From positions 1-26,540 of the IMG/VR virus record IMGVR_UViG_3300008113_001050: a stretch of DNA of 26,540 nt; one strand, 5' to 3'. Position numbers and translations under genes: made by a program. Shown one piece after another: positions 19,703 to 25,851 of this stretch (position 1 is the first letter of the stretch; every line of letters starts with the position of its first letter). The notes under the pieces were generated by a model. It had not been told where the DNA came from. It saw only the letters and a program-made list of their open reading frames with translations, and did no database searches. This stretch comes from a virus.

Positions 19703-20416
19703 CTATAGTGAGAGTTCTTTTACTTTCTTCGATGTTATATATTCAGAAAACTTAGAAAGGTATCCAGTATTCCTTAGTTCTTTAAACACTAAGTTTTCAA
19801 TGGAAAACTCTCCACCTTTTCGTAAGGATGAGGATCTCATCCCTCTAAGTTTCTCTTTCAATCTTTTCATTTCAGATATATCATTTGATTTACCATCAAT
19901 AAAAAGATCTATCTTATCCATTATATCCTTAGTTTTCTTTTTTAGCAACTTTGTATCGACTTTCGGATCTTCAAACTTTGGAAGTGATAACCATTTACTA
20001 TACTTTACAGAATATACACCCTGATTAGATGGTCTATCAGCACCTTCTTCTTCTGCATACAATTCTACATCATGTCCATAAATTTTAATATCATGTGTTA
20101 AAGACCAAAGTTGTTTTTTGTCTCTCAAATAATCATCAATAAGATCAGGACAATCTGGAAGTTTATCTTTATCTACAACCAAATGCAAATCAATATCTGA
20201 AAATTCTGTGTAATTATAGTTAGCATTTCCACCAACAACAATCATATCAAGAATTGCACTTGATGGTATATTAGCAAACTCTGCCCACGCCTGCCCTATC
20301 CTGACAAGCTTCATTTTAACTTCAGGCTTTAACTTATTTCCACTCCAAATCTTCTGATTGAGTGTATCATGATATTTGAAGGTTATTTTTTGTTCAAGAA
20401 ATAACTCTAGGTTCAT
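19703..20416 (-). CDS. Pol-beta-type nucleotidyltransferase-fold protein (237 aa)
   Basis: ATG 20416. Residues 57-80 carry the nucleotidyltransferase signature: DMIVVGGNANYNYTEFSDID with Asp74 and Asp76 as metal ligands, followed by LHLVVD. A later carboxylate lies in YGHDVELYAEEE (Asp116 or Glu118). The usual GS pair is GG here. Residues 126-140 (DRPSNQGVYSVKYSKW) and a charged helical C-terminus complete it. It may transfer a nucleotide to a protein, RNA or small molecule. The substrate is unknown, and no HEPN antitoxin-like partner is next to it. Driven by a TATAAATA element only 9 bases before the ATG, so late expression with almost no leader is expected. Confidence 0.8.
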   Translation of the reverse strand: MNLELFLEQKITFKYHDTLNQKIWSGNKLKPEVKMKLVRIGQAWAEFANIPSSAILDMIVVGGNANYNYTEFSDIDLHLVVDKDKLPDCPDLIDDYLRDKKQLWSLTHDIKIYGHDVELYAEEEGADRPSNQGVYSVKYSKWLSLPKFEDPKVDTKLLKKKTKDIMDKIDLFIDGKSNDISEMKRLKEKLRGMRSSSLRKGGEFSIENLVFKELRNTGYLSKFSEYITSKKVKELSL

Positions 20417-20425
20417 TTTTATTTT

Positions 20426-20433
20426 TATTTATA
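20426..20433 (-). promoter_or_regulatory. T4-type late promoter TATAAATA
   Basis: Perfect TATAAATA directly after the hsp20 terminator and only 9 bases before the ATG at 20416. A start about 7 bases downstream would give a nearly leaderless mRNA. Confidence 0.7.
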
Positions 20434-20434
20434 G

Positions 20435-20472
20435 AAAAGGGGGATATGGATGATTCTGACCATCCTACCCCC
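20435..20472 (-). terminator. Intrinsic terminator after hsp20
   Basis: On the minus strand GGGGGTAGGATG pairs with CATCCATATCCCCC (a 5-bp and a 5-bp stem with a small internal mismatch), followed by TTTT. It ends hsp20 and abuts the next late promoter. Confidence 0.75.
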
Positions 20473-20496
20473 AGCGCCGACGATATTCAAATATAT

Positions 20497-20931
20497 TTAG
20501 AGATAATCTTTTCTAGCGTGATGTTCTGGAACTATTTTCCCAAGTATGATCCGTAGAAGTCCGTCTTCAAATGTGACTTCCCTAACTTCTGTGTCGTCGG
20601 ATAAAGTCCACGCTCGTTTAAAGCTTCTGCTAGCCACTCCCTTGTGGATAAACGTCCTGTCTGTTTCGGCATCCACCTTTTCCCCTTCGACAAAAAGTTT
20701 TCCATACTCTGTGTACGCATGAACTTCCTCCTTCTTAAATCCAGCAAGAGCAATTTCTAAATGGGACTCTACATTATTTACCTGAACAAGATTATATGGC
20801 GGATAGTTTGATGTAGTTTCGTGAAGATTAAAGAGACGATTAAAATATTCATCCATTCCAATACTATGTTTATTGATCCTCTCCATTAAGGCAGGAAGAT
20901 CCGACGCAGTATATCTAGTGATACTGTTCAT
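20497..20931 (-). CDS. hsp20: Small heat-shock protein Hsp20 (IbpA-like)
   Basis: 144 residues, ATG 20931 with AAGGAG 8 bases upstream. The alpha-crystallin domain starts at YPPYNLVQ (an IbpA-type signature), includes HLEIALAGFKKEEVHAYTEYG, LFVEGEKV, IHKGVASRSFKRAWTLSDD and the GLLRIILGKIVPEHH C-terminus. An ATP-independent holdase that prevents protein aggregation. It is a standard cyanomyovirus gene, often linked to scaffold or head assembly or host photosystem protection. The classic IxI tail is not obvious after the domain. Two late-type elements upstream suggest late expression. Confidence 0.95.
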   Translation of the reverse strand: MNSITRYTASDLPALMERINKHSIGMDEYFNRLFNLHETTSNYPPYNLVQVNNVESHLEIALAGFKKEEVHAYTEYGKLFVEGEKVDAETDRTFIHKGVASRSFKRAWTLSDDTEVREVTFEDGLLRIILGKIVPEHHARKDYL

Positions 20932-20989
20932 TATTGTAGCTCCTTTGAAAGCGAGTTTGTGTTTTGTGAACCCTTACGGCATTCAATAT

Positions 20990-20997
20990 TATTTAGT
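20990..20997 (-). promoter_or_regulatory. Late promoter ACTAAATA for hsp20
   Basis: Minus-strand ACTAAATA lies 59 bases before the hsp20 ATG, downstream of the terminator at 21008..21041, so it can drive hsp20 alone. Confidence 0.6.
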
Positions 20998-21007
20998 GTA
21001 TAAACAT

Positions 21008-21041
21008 AAAAAAGAGGTAAGGTGAAAACCCTACCTCTTTT
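21008..21041 (-). terminator. Intrinsic terminator after the clamp-loader/RegA/oxygenase operon
   Basis: AAAGAGGTA pairs with TACCTCTTT (9 bp, extended inward by GGGTTTTCACC), and six Ts follow on the minus strand (21013-21008). It closes the operon running from gp45 to the oxygenase. Confidence 0.82.
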
Positions 21042-21062
21042 GGGTATGTTCCGAACTTCGTA

Positions 21063-21081
21063 GAGACCGCACGAAAGTCTC
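21063..21081 (-). other. Small hairpin at the expected 5' end of a late transcript
   Basis: GAGAC/GTCTC, 5-bp stem with a 9-base loop. The late promoter at 21087-21094 would start transcription about here, making it a 5'-terminal stem-loop. Confidence 0.4.
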
Positions 21082-21086
21082 GTTTT

Positions 21087-21094
21087 TATTTATA
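21087..21094 (-). promoter_or_regulatory. T4-type late promoter TATAAATA
   Basis: Perfect TATAAATA overlapping the stop codon region of the oxygenase gene (stop at 21090). A transcript from here must cross the terminator at 21008..21041 to reach hsp20. Confidence 0.65.
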
Positions 21095-21707
21095 CGATCG
21101 TTTGTTCAGGATGTGTATAAAAATTTCCTCTAGGAAATACATTAAAAGATATAGAATATCTATCTTCTTCTAATTCATAAGGTGGAACTGAATGAAATAC
21201 ATTAGAAGGAAATAGCAACAAGCACCCAGAATTTTCTTGCACAACATTAACTTTTTCTGCAAATGCAGTACCATAATGCTTATAATCAAAAGCAAAAAAT
21301 GGAAAAGGTCCTTGTATTTCTCTGGAAAATATTGTGACGTTATTTGGCGTCACATTAACAACTCCACTCATTACAGAAGTTAAATGTTTGTGGAAATTAT
21401 GAAATTGACCTGTTTTAGTTTTTGTTGCCCAAGAACTACTAATTTCAAATTCACATTCTTGATCTTTTGATATAAATTTTTCAGTGTATTTGATAATGTG
21501 ATCTTGTATAAATTCCTTTAAATCTGAAAAAACTTCTAGATTTAAAATTTGATTGTCTTTTGTTACATAATTATGTTCGGCTTCAACATAATTTGCTTTC
21601 TTCAAAAAATTTAAATGTTCGGTATTAAATTTGAATGTTTCTTCTTCACCATCTACAAAATAAAGCGGTGTTGAAAAAATTGGTATTACATGTTCTTTGT
21701 AAGTCAT
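21090..21707 (-). CDS. 2OG-Fe(II) oxygenase-like protein (205 aa)
   Basis: ATG 21707 overlaps the regA stop (ATGA). It opens with VIPIFSTPLYFVDG, the head typical of the putative 2OG-Fe(II) oxygenase type 5 family. Then SSWATKTKTGQFHNFHKH with candidate ligands His106/His108, SGVVNVTPNN, SGCLLLFPSNVFHSVPPY with His172, and Arg183 in EDRYSISFNVFPRGNF. The fold is a double-stranded beta-helix; substrate unknown. It ends the replication operon before a strong terminator. It looks AT-rich compared with gp44 or regA. Confidence 0.82.
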   Translation of the reverse strand: MTYKEHVIPIFSTPLYFVDGEEETFKFNTEHLNFLKKANYVEAEHNYVTKDNQILNLEVFSDLKEFIQDHIIKYTEKFISKDQECEFEISSSWATKTKTGQFHNFHKHLTSVMSGVVNVTPNNVTIFSREIQGPFPFFAFDYKHYGTAFAEKVNVVQENSGCLLLFPSNVFHSVPPYELEEDRYSISFNVFPRGNFYTHPEQTIV

Positions 21708-22135
21708 TCTTCTACTTTTCTTTTCTTACCGATATTATATTTGGTTTCTAAAGTCCACTCGTCTTTTTCTTTATAGGAAAGAACTTTAATCTGATTAAGT
21801 GGTGCAATATCTACAATCTTATCAACATTAACAATTGTGATAAGACCCCAATCTGCAAGCAATTGGGTAATACGATTACGGCGCTGCACATCATTCACAG
21901 TAAGATTGGCACGTTTACCATCAAGGGCAAACAATTCTTTAAAGTGAACAATATAATATTTACCTTGTTTGTGCAAAATATGGCACGATTGATACAAAGT
22001 CTTTTCCTTTCTACTGGCTACGCCAATGCGTGTAAGCGTCTCACGAACCTTAAGAAAATCATCAGGTTCATTAAGAATAACCTCAACCATTTGGTCGGGA
22101 GTCCACTTCACTTCAGGTTCTTGAACGACACTCAT
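21704..22135 (-). CDS. regA: RegA translational repressor
   Basis: 143 residues, ATG 22135 overlapping the gp62 stop (ATGA). It matches T4 RegA through MVEVILNEPDDFLKVRETLTRIGVASR, LYQSCHILHKQGKYYIVHFKELFALDGK, LADWGLITIV and the KEKDEWTLETKYNIG end, with a 15-residue N-terminal and a short C-terminal extension. RegA binds start regions of early mRNAs, including replication genes, and blocks their translation. The position after gp62 is the same as in T4. Confidence 0.94.
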   Translation of the reverse strand: MSVVQEPEVKWTPDQMVEVILNEPDDFLKVRETLTRIGVASRKEKTLYQSCHILHKQGKYYIVHFKELFALDGKRANLTVNDVQRRNRITQLLADWGLITIVNVDKIVDIAPLNQIKVLSYKEKDEWTLETKYNIGKKRKVEE

Positions 22136-22512
22136 TTTGTTCCTCCAACATCAAGCTTGTTTTTAATAAATTCGATTTGTTCTTTTGATAAAATGGTCAA
22201 TGCTTGTTGAGCCTTTTCATTACTATAACCATAGTAAGATTTAACTGCATCAAGATCTTTAATTTTATCTTTGCGGAGCCAAGGAGAAAACCTTTTCCTT
22301 TTCCTGACAATATTTATATAAAAGTCATATTGTAACTTTTTGTCTAGGTTTGGATTTAAGTTCATCTCATTAGCAAACATAACACAGTCAATATGGGCTG
22401 ACATGCATTTGTTAATAATAAATGGAGGATATTCTCTAGTTACAGAAGGATCTTCTTCAATAAGATCTTTCTTTGTCTGATTAATTGAATTTAACCAATC
22501 CTTTAATTCCAT
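22132..22512 (-). CDS. 62: gp62 clamp loader small subunit
   Basis: 126 residues, ATG 22512 overlapping the gp44 stop by one base (TAATG). Helical, starting MELKDWLNSINQTKKDLIEED, with the conserved YPPFIINKCMSAHIDCVMFANEMN and the basic RKRKRFSPWLRK segment. It joins gp44 to load gp45 on primer ends. T4 gp62 is 187 aa; shorter forms are usual in cyanophages. Identification rests on position plus these motifs. Confidence 0.92.
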   Translation of the reverse strand: MELKDWLNSINQTKKDLIEEDPSVTREYPPFIINKCMSAHIDCVMFANEMNLNPNLDKKLQYDFYINIVRKRKRFSPWLRKDKIKDLDAVKSYYGYSNEKAQQALTILSKEQIEFIKNKLDVGGTK

Positions 22513-23456
22513 TATTTAAACTCACATTCAACCATAATCTCAGTCAATGCTGCTAGGAGGTTAATTTCCTGGTCAGCCACGAACGCACATTGGTATTGAT
22601 ACTTAGCAATAACAAGAACGGCAGAAGGGATAGACGAGGGTAGAAGGCAATCATAACAGGCGTCATAAACCCTGCGAAGTAAACTAGCAGGATCGTTGTC
22701 CAAGTTGGCGACCACCCACTTTCGTACTTCGGTGAAATTCTTTTCCTTGAGGTTCTTAACGAGTTCATTTACTGTAATGTCAGAGAATGCAGCAAGAATA
22801 CCAGAATCAATTTTACCACCAACAGAATAACGTTGGCATTCGTTTAAGACTCGTCGCCAGTCTGGGAAGTACTTTTTGATAAGCTCTGCAAGTACTGCTT
22901 GATCGAATCCGATGCCTTCCGCATCCAAGATGTTCTGTAGACGCTTGAAGAAGGATCCTGCCAGTGCGGCTTTTTCTTTTCCTTTGATTGAGAAATCGAT
23001 GACGGCGCATCGGGAATGGAGAGGTTCAACGATTTTGTTTTTGTAGTTACAGGTGAAGATGAATCTGCAATTGTTAGCAAATTCCTCAATAGAAGCCCGT
23101 AAGAGGAGTTGAACGTCTGAGGTTGTGTTATCTGCCTCGTCAATGATGATGACTTTGTGTTTAGCAGTTGACGTAAGCGATAAGGTCGAAGCGAAGTTCT
23201 TCGCATTGTTTCGGACAGTATCGAGGAATCTACCCTCGTCGGATCCATTGATGACATAAACATCTACTCCCAGTTCGTTACAAAGAGCTTTTGCTACCGT
23301 AGTCTTTCCCACACCAGCAGTACCAGCAAGAAGAAGATTCGGTATTTCACCTTTATTTAAGAACTCTTTGAAAGTTTTTTTAATACTTTCAGGAAGAATA
23401 CAATCTTCAATTGTTTTGGGACGATACTTTTCGACCCAAAGAAAATCATTACGCAT
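22512..23456 (-). CDS. 44: gp44 clamp loader ATPase
   Basis: 314 residues, ATG 23456. AAA+ protein with Walker A GTAGVGKT (45-52), Walker B IIIDEAD (103-109), SRC motif (148-150) and sensor-type FPDWRRVLNECQRY. With gp62 it opens the gp45 ring and places it on DNA using ATP. The length is close to T4 (319) and no gap is seen. Preceded by the 39-aa ORF and gp45. Confidence 0.97.
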   Translation of the reverse strand: MRNDFLWVEKYRPKTIEDCILPESIKKTFKEFLNKGEIPNLLLAGTAGVGKTTVAKALCNELGVDVYVINGSDEGRFLDTVRNNAKNFASTLSLTSTAKHKVIIIDEADNTTSDVQLLLRASIEEFANNCRFIFTCNYKNKIVEPLHSRCAVIDFSIKGKEKAALAGSFFKRLQNILDAEGIGFDQAVLAELIKKYFPDWRRVLNECQRYSVGGKIDSGILAAFSDITVNELVKNLKEKNFTEVRKWVVANLDNDPASLLRRVYDACYDCLLPSSIPSAVLVIAKYQYQCAFVADQEINLLAALTEIMVECEFK

Positions 23457-23464
23457 AATTAAAT

Positions 23465-23584
23465 TTAATCAAGTTTTTTCAATTCAGCAGTAGGAACAAT
23501 TTCCCACCATCCATTCCCATCAAAAATATACAACTTATGTGTATCTTTGTCAAGGAAAACATCACCTACTGAAATTTCATCCAA
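23465..23584 (-). CDS. Tiny protein (39 aa) between clamp and clamp loader, TTG start
   Basis: A continuous frame of 39 codons starts at TTG 23584, overlapping the last codons of gp45, and stops 8 bases before gp44. No ATG is available in frame. Sequence: DEISVGDVFLDKDTHKLYIF then DGNGWWEIVPTAELKKLD. This is a compact, protein-like pattern of short strands (DVFLDK, KLYIFDG, WWEIVP). Translational coupling to gp45 would be needed, as there is no clear ribosome site. Likely real because coding fills the gap exactly, but the start is uncertain. Confidence 0.55.
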   Translation of the reverse strand: MDEISVGDVFLDKDTHKLYIFDGNGWWEIVPTAELKKLD

Positions 23585-24242
23585 AGGTAGAATCAGGTTC
23601 AAGCGCAATATAATAAACTAGATCATATGCAGTATTAGTAAACCGTGCCATATTGGGAGCAGAAACAACTACTTCATACTTACCAGACATAATCTTCAAG
23701 TTTTCAACTTTAAAGTTGAACACAAATTCAGAGTTAGTTTCTCCAACAACAATAGAAAATTCATTAGAAGTAGAGTTCTCTTTGTCACGAACCAGAAGAC
23801 TAATCTCAGAACCATTACCAATGGCAGAGATATCTTCTAGACCATACACTGCAGCAGCTCTGGTCAGCTGAGAAAGTTGATCCGAGGAAAGATTAAAGCA
23901 AACATCTTCAGTAGGAAGAGCAATACTTTTATCTGGAGGACTTACGATCACAGAAGGATCCGTAAAATAATACTTAGTAGTATTTCCACCACCCTTAATC
24001 AAGAGATGGTTCTCAGAATTGAAGCACAATTCTGCATCAGAATGAAGAGCAATACCTTGAAGGAATTGTGCAAGATCATAAATGCCAAAGTCCTTAGGAA
24101 TTTCTTCACTAATAGTGGCTTCTGCGAAGATATTCTTCATCACAGAAATAGTCCTGATTTTGTTACCGCTCTTAAACATAAGAGACTGGTTGATGCCACA
24201 AAAGTTTTTCAGGAGTTGTGCAGTCTTTTCAGAAATTTTCAT
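23577..24242 (-). CDS. 45: gp45 sliding clamp
   Basis: 221 residues from ATG 24242 (MKISEKTAQLLKNF), which lines up with the T4 gp45 start MKLSKDTTALLKNF; an ATG at 24260 adds six residues. Features shared with T4 gp45 include SLMFKSGNKIRT, IYDLAQFLQGI, FTDPSVIVSPPDKSI, FNLSSDQLSQLTRAA and the closing YYIALEPDSTFG. A trimeric ring that holds gp43 on DNA and, in T4-like phages, activates late transcription at TATAAATA promoters, several of which are in this window. Possible own promoter at 24284..24312. Confidence 0.95.
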   Translation of the reverse strand: MKISEKTAQLLKNFCGINQSLMFKSGNKIRTISVMKNIFAEATISEEIPKDFGIYDLAQFLQGIALHSDAELCFNSENHLLIKGGGNTTKYYFTDPSVIVSPPDKSIALPTEDVCFNLSSDQLSQLTRAAAVYGLEDISAIGNGSEISLLVRDKENSTSNEFSIVVGETNSEFVFNFKVENLKIMSGKYEVVVSAPNMARFTNTAYDLVYYIALEPDSTFG

Positions 24243-24262
24243 AGGTTCACGTAGTTTCATGA

Positions 24263-24616
24263 TCAGCGGAATTCGGTCAAACCATTATTCTGTCGTGAAT
24301 AATGACCGTCAAAGTGAAGCAGGAGCATGGCATAATGAATGACTTTCATCAAGTCACGCTTATTACGTCCATCTTTATCACCATAACGGCTACCATACTT
24401 AAGGATGTTTGCTTGACAAAACCCAGCAGCAAGTTTCTTTGCTGCCATTAAATCAATAGTTTGGATGTCACTGTAACCATCCTCATCACCACAGTAATGA
24501 CCGTGATAAGTGCTAGTCACATAATCCTGAATATCCTTCAGAATTTTATCTTCGTTGTATTTCCAGAGATGATTTGTGTTTTCAGTCATAGTAATAGTAA
24601 AGGTTGAATCACTCAT
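24263..24616 (-). CDS. DUF3310-like small protein (117 aa)
   Basis: ATG 24616, or ATG 24589 (MTENTNHLWKY). The central part has the DUF3310 pattern: FCQANILKYGSRYGDKDGRNKRDLMKVIHYAMLLLHFD. An Ala/Asn-Lys-Tyr helix and a charged turn lead to a helix ending in LLL. An acidic loop (HYCGDEDGYSDIQ) precedes it. This family is common in phages near nucleotide-metabolism genes. The role is not settled. It lies between cobS and gp45, and a strong hairpin abuts its start, hiding or positioning the ribosome site. Confidence 0.78.
   Translation of the reverse strand: MSDSTFTITMTENTNHLWKYNEDKILKDIQDYVTSTYHGHYCGDEDGYSDIQTIDLMAAKKLAAGFCQANILKYGSRYGDKDGRNKRDLMKVIHYAMLLLHFDGHYSRQNNGLTEFR
24284..24312 (-). 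promoter_or_regulatory. Possible sigma-70 promoter for gp45
   Basis: TTGACG (24307-24312), 17-bp spacer, AATAAT (24284-24289) inside the 3' end of the DUF3310-like gene. One mismatch per box, so moderate support only. Confidence 0.45.
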
Positions 24617-24620
24617 AAGG

Positions 24621-24646
24621 GGGAAGGCACATTTTTACCTTCCCCA
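24621..24646 (-). other. 8-bp hairpin between cobS and the DUF3310-like gene
   Basis: GGGGAAGG and CCTTCCCC form a perfect 8-bp stem with a 10-base loop, ending four bases before the ATG at 24616 (CCCCCTTATG). No T-tract. It resembles the hairpin before the 1086 start. The predicted start of the promoter at 24648..24675 falls in its 5' arm, so it may form only in read-through transcripts. Confidence 0.55.
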
Positions 24647-24647
24647 A

Positions 24648-24675
24648 TTATATCAGAAAGGAGCAGAGTCGTCAA
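24648..24675 (-). promoter_or_regulatory. Sigma-70 promoter after cobS
   Basis: TTGACG (24670-24675), 16-bp spacer, TATAAT (24648-24653), overlapping the cobS stop. Points at the DUF3310-like gene and the clamp operon. Confidence 0.75.
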
Positions 24676-25765
24676 CCTGTTCGGTTGGCATTTGAAAATC
24701 TGCATCCATTTTGTCATACAGTTCCAGGAAGGACTGTTTGGTTTCTGCATCGAAGCGATTGATGCAGGTTTGAATTGCTTTAGCTTTATCGCCAAAGATT
24801 GAATATGCACGAACAATATGCACGAGACGACGAGTAGAAATGATTTCCTCTACGCCACCATCATAGAAGGTCTTGCGAATATTGTCTGCCCAATCAACCA
24901 AACGCTTGCAGAATTCAACGTCAACACAGCCAAGTTCTTTAGCAATATTGTTGACAATTTTAAGTTCTACAGAAGTTGGAGGATAATCCTGCTCAAAGGT
25001 TACAGGGAATCGCTCAAGGAACGCTTCGTTGAGAACGTTCGTGCCGATAAAGCGACCGTCGTCAGAACCTTTACCTTTCGTGTTGGCAGTAGCGATGACG
25101 TTAAAACCAGGAGAGGGCTTGATGAACTTACCAATCTTTTTCAGAAACACACCTTTGCCTTCAAGAATGGACTGGAGGCAGAGGATCTTGTTGGAAGCAA
25201 GGTCAATTTCATCGAGGAGCAAAACTGCTCCTCGTTGGAGTGCTTCAATGACAGGTCCGTTATGCCAAACAGTTGCCCCATCCACAAGACGAAAGCCACC
25301 GATAAGATCGTCTTCATCAGTCTCAATAGTAATGTTTACACGAATCAGCTCTCGATCAAGTTGAGCACATGCTTGCTCCACACTGAACGTCTTACCATTA
25401 CCCGAAAGACCCGTAATGAACGCAGGATAAAAAAGACGGGACTGAATAATTTTCTTAATATCGTTAAAGTTACCAAAGCGGACGAAGGTATCATCTTTAT
25501 CGGGGATAAGATTTTGCTCAAAAGCTGGCTCCACTGCGGGAGAGCTAAAAGAACGTTCGATACTATTTACAGCTTCTTCGGTCACTTCAAGGTTCCAGCG
25601 ACCACGAGTTGTTTTGAATTGCTCAAGTCGTTTAGTTACAGTAGGATACGAAAGATTCTTCATCGCACAATAACCACGGATGTCACCAGCAGTGATCTCA
25701 GTGCCATACATGCTCTTAAGGTCTTCAAAAATTTGGTCGTTAGTCATAGCGATTGTCCGAGACAT
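24653..25765 (-). CDS. cobS: CobS-like AAA+ ATPase
   Basis: 370 residues from ATG 25765 (MSRTIAMTNDQIFEDL); an ATG at 25801 lies against the upstream terminator and is less likely. The N-terminal small domain (GTEITAGDIRGYCAMKNLSY) is followed by a MoxR/CobS AAA+ core: Walker A GLSGNGKT (119-126), ETDEDDLIGGFRL, Walker B LLLDEID (182-188), ATANTKGKG and the arginine-bearing ERFPVTFE. CobS is the ATPase of aerobic cobaltochelatase, and cyanophages commonly carry this single subunit. No cobT or cobN is in the window, so a chelatase role rests on host partners; a general MoxR-type remodelling role is an alternative. Confidence 0.9.
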   Translation of the reverse strand: MSRTIAMTNDQIFEDLKSMYGTEITAGDIRGYCAMKNLSYPTVTKRLEQFKTTRGRWNLEVTEEAVNSIERSFSSPAVEPAFEQNLIPDKDDTFVRFGNFNDIKKIIQSRLFYPAFITGLSGNGKTFSVEQACAQLDRELIRVNITIETDEDDLIGGFRLVDGATVWHNGPVIEALQRGAVLLLDEIDLASNKILCLQSILEGKGVFLKKIGKFIKPSPGFNVIATANTKGKGSDDGRFIGTNVLNEAFLERFPVTFEQDYPPTSVELKIVNNIAKELGCVDVEFCKRLVDWADNIRKTFYDGGVEEIISTRRLVHIVRAYSIFGDKAKAIQTCINRFDAETKQSFLELYDKMDADFQMPTEQVDDSAPF

Positions 25766-25802
25766 TGGTTGGTGTTGAATCTCAACAGGACTAATATACA
25801 TG

Positions 25803-25826
25803 AAAAAGGGGGGTCAACAACCCCCC
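25803..25826 (-). terminator. Strong intrinsic terminator upstream of cobS
   Basis: GGGGGG and CCCCCC pair around a 7-base loop (25808-25826), followed on the minus strand by five Ts (25807-25803). It ends the partial structural gene to the right and insulates cobS. Confidence 0.9.
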
Positions 25827-25851
25827 AGTAGACAGTTTTAAAAGTGGCACA

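Noticed and set aside
24818-25831. Long plus-strand open frame (337 codons) opposite cobS
   Set aside because: It lies fully antisense to cobS, whose motifs are all intact; there is no ribosome site or promoter and the translation has no domain-like pattern.
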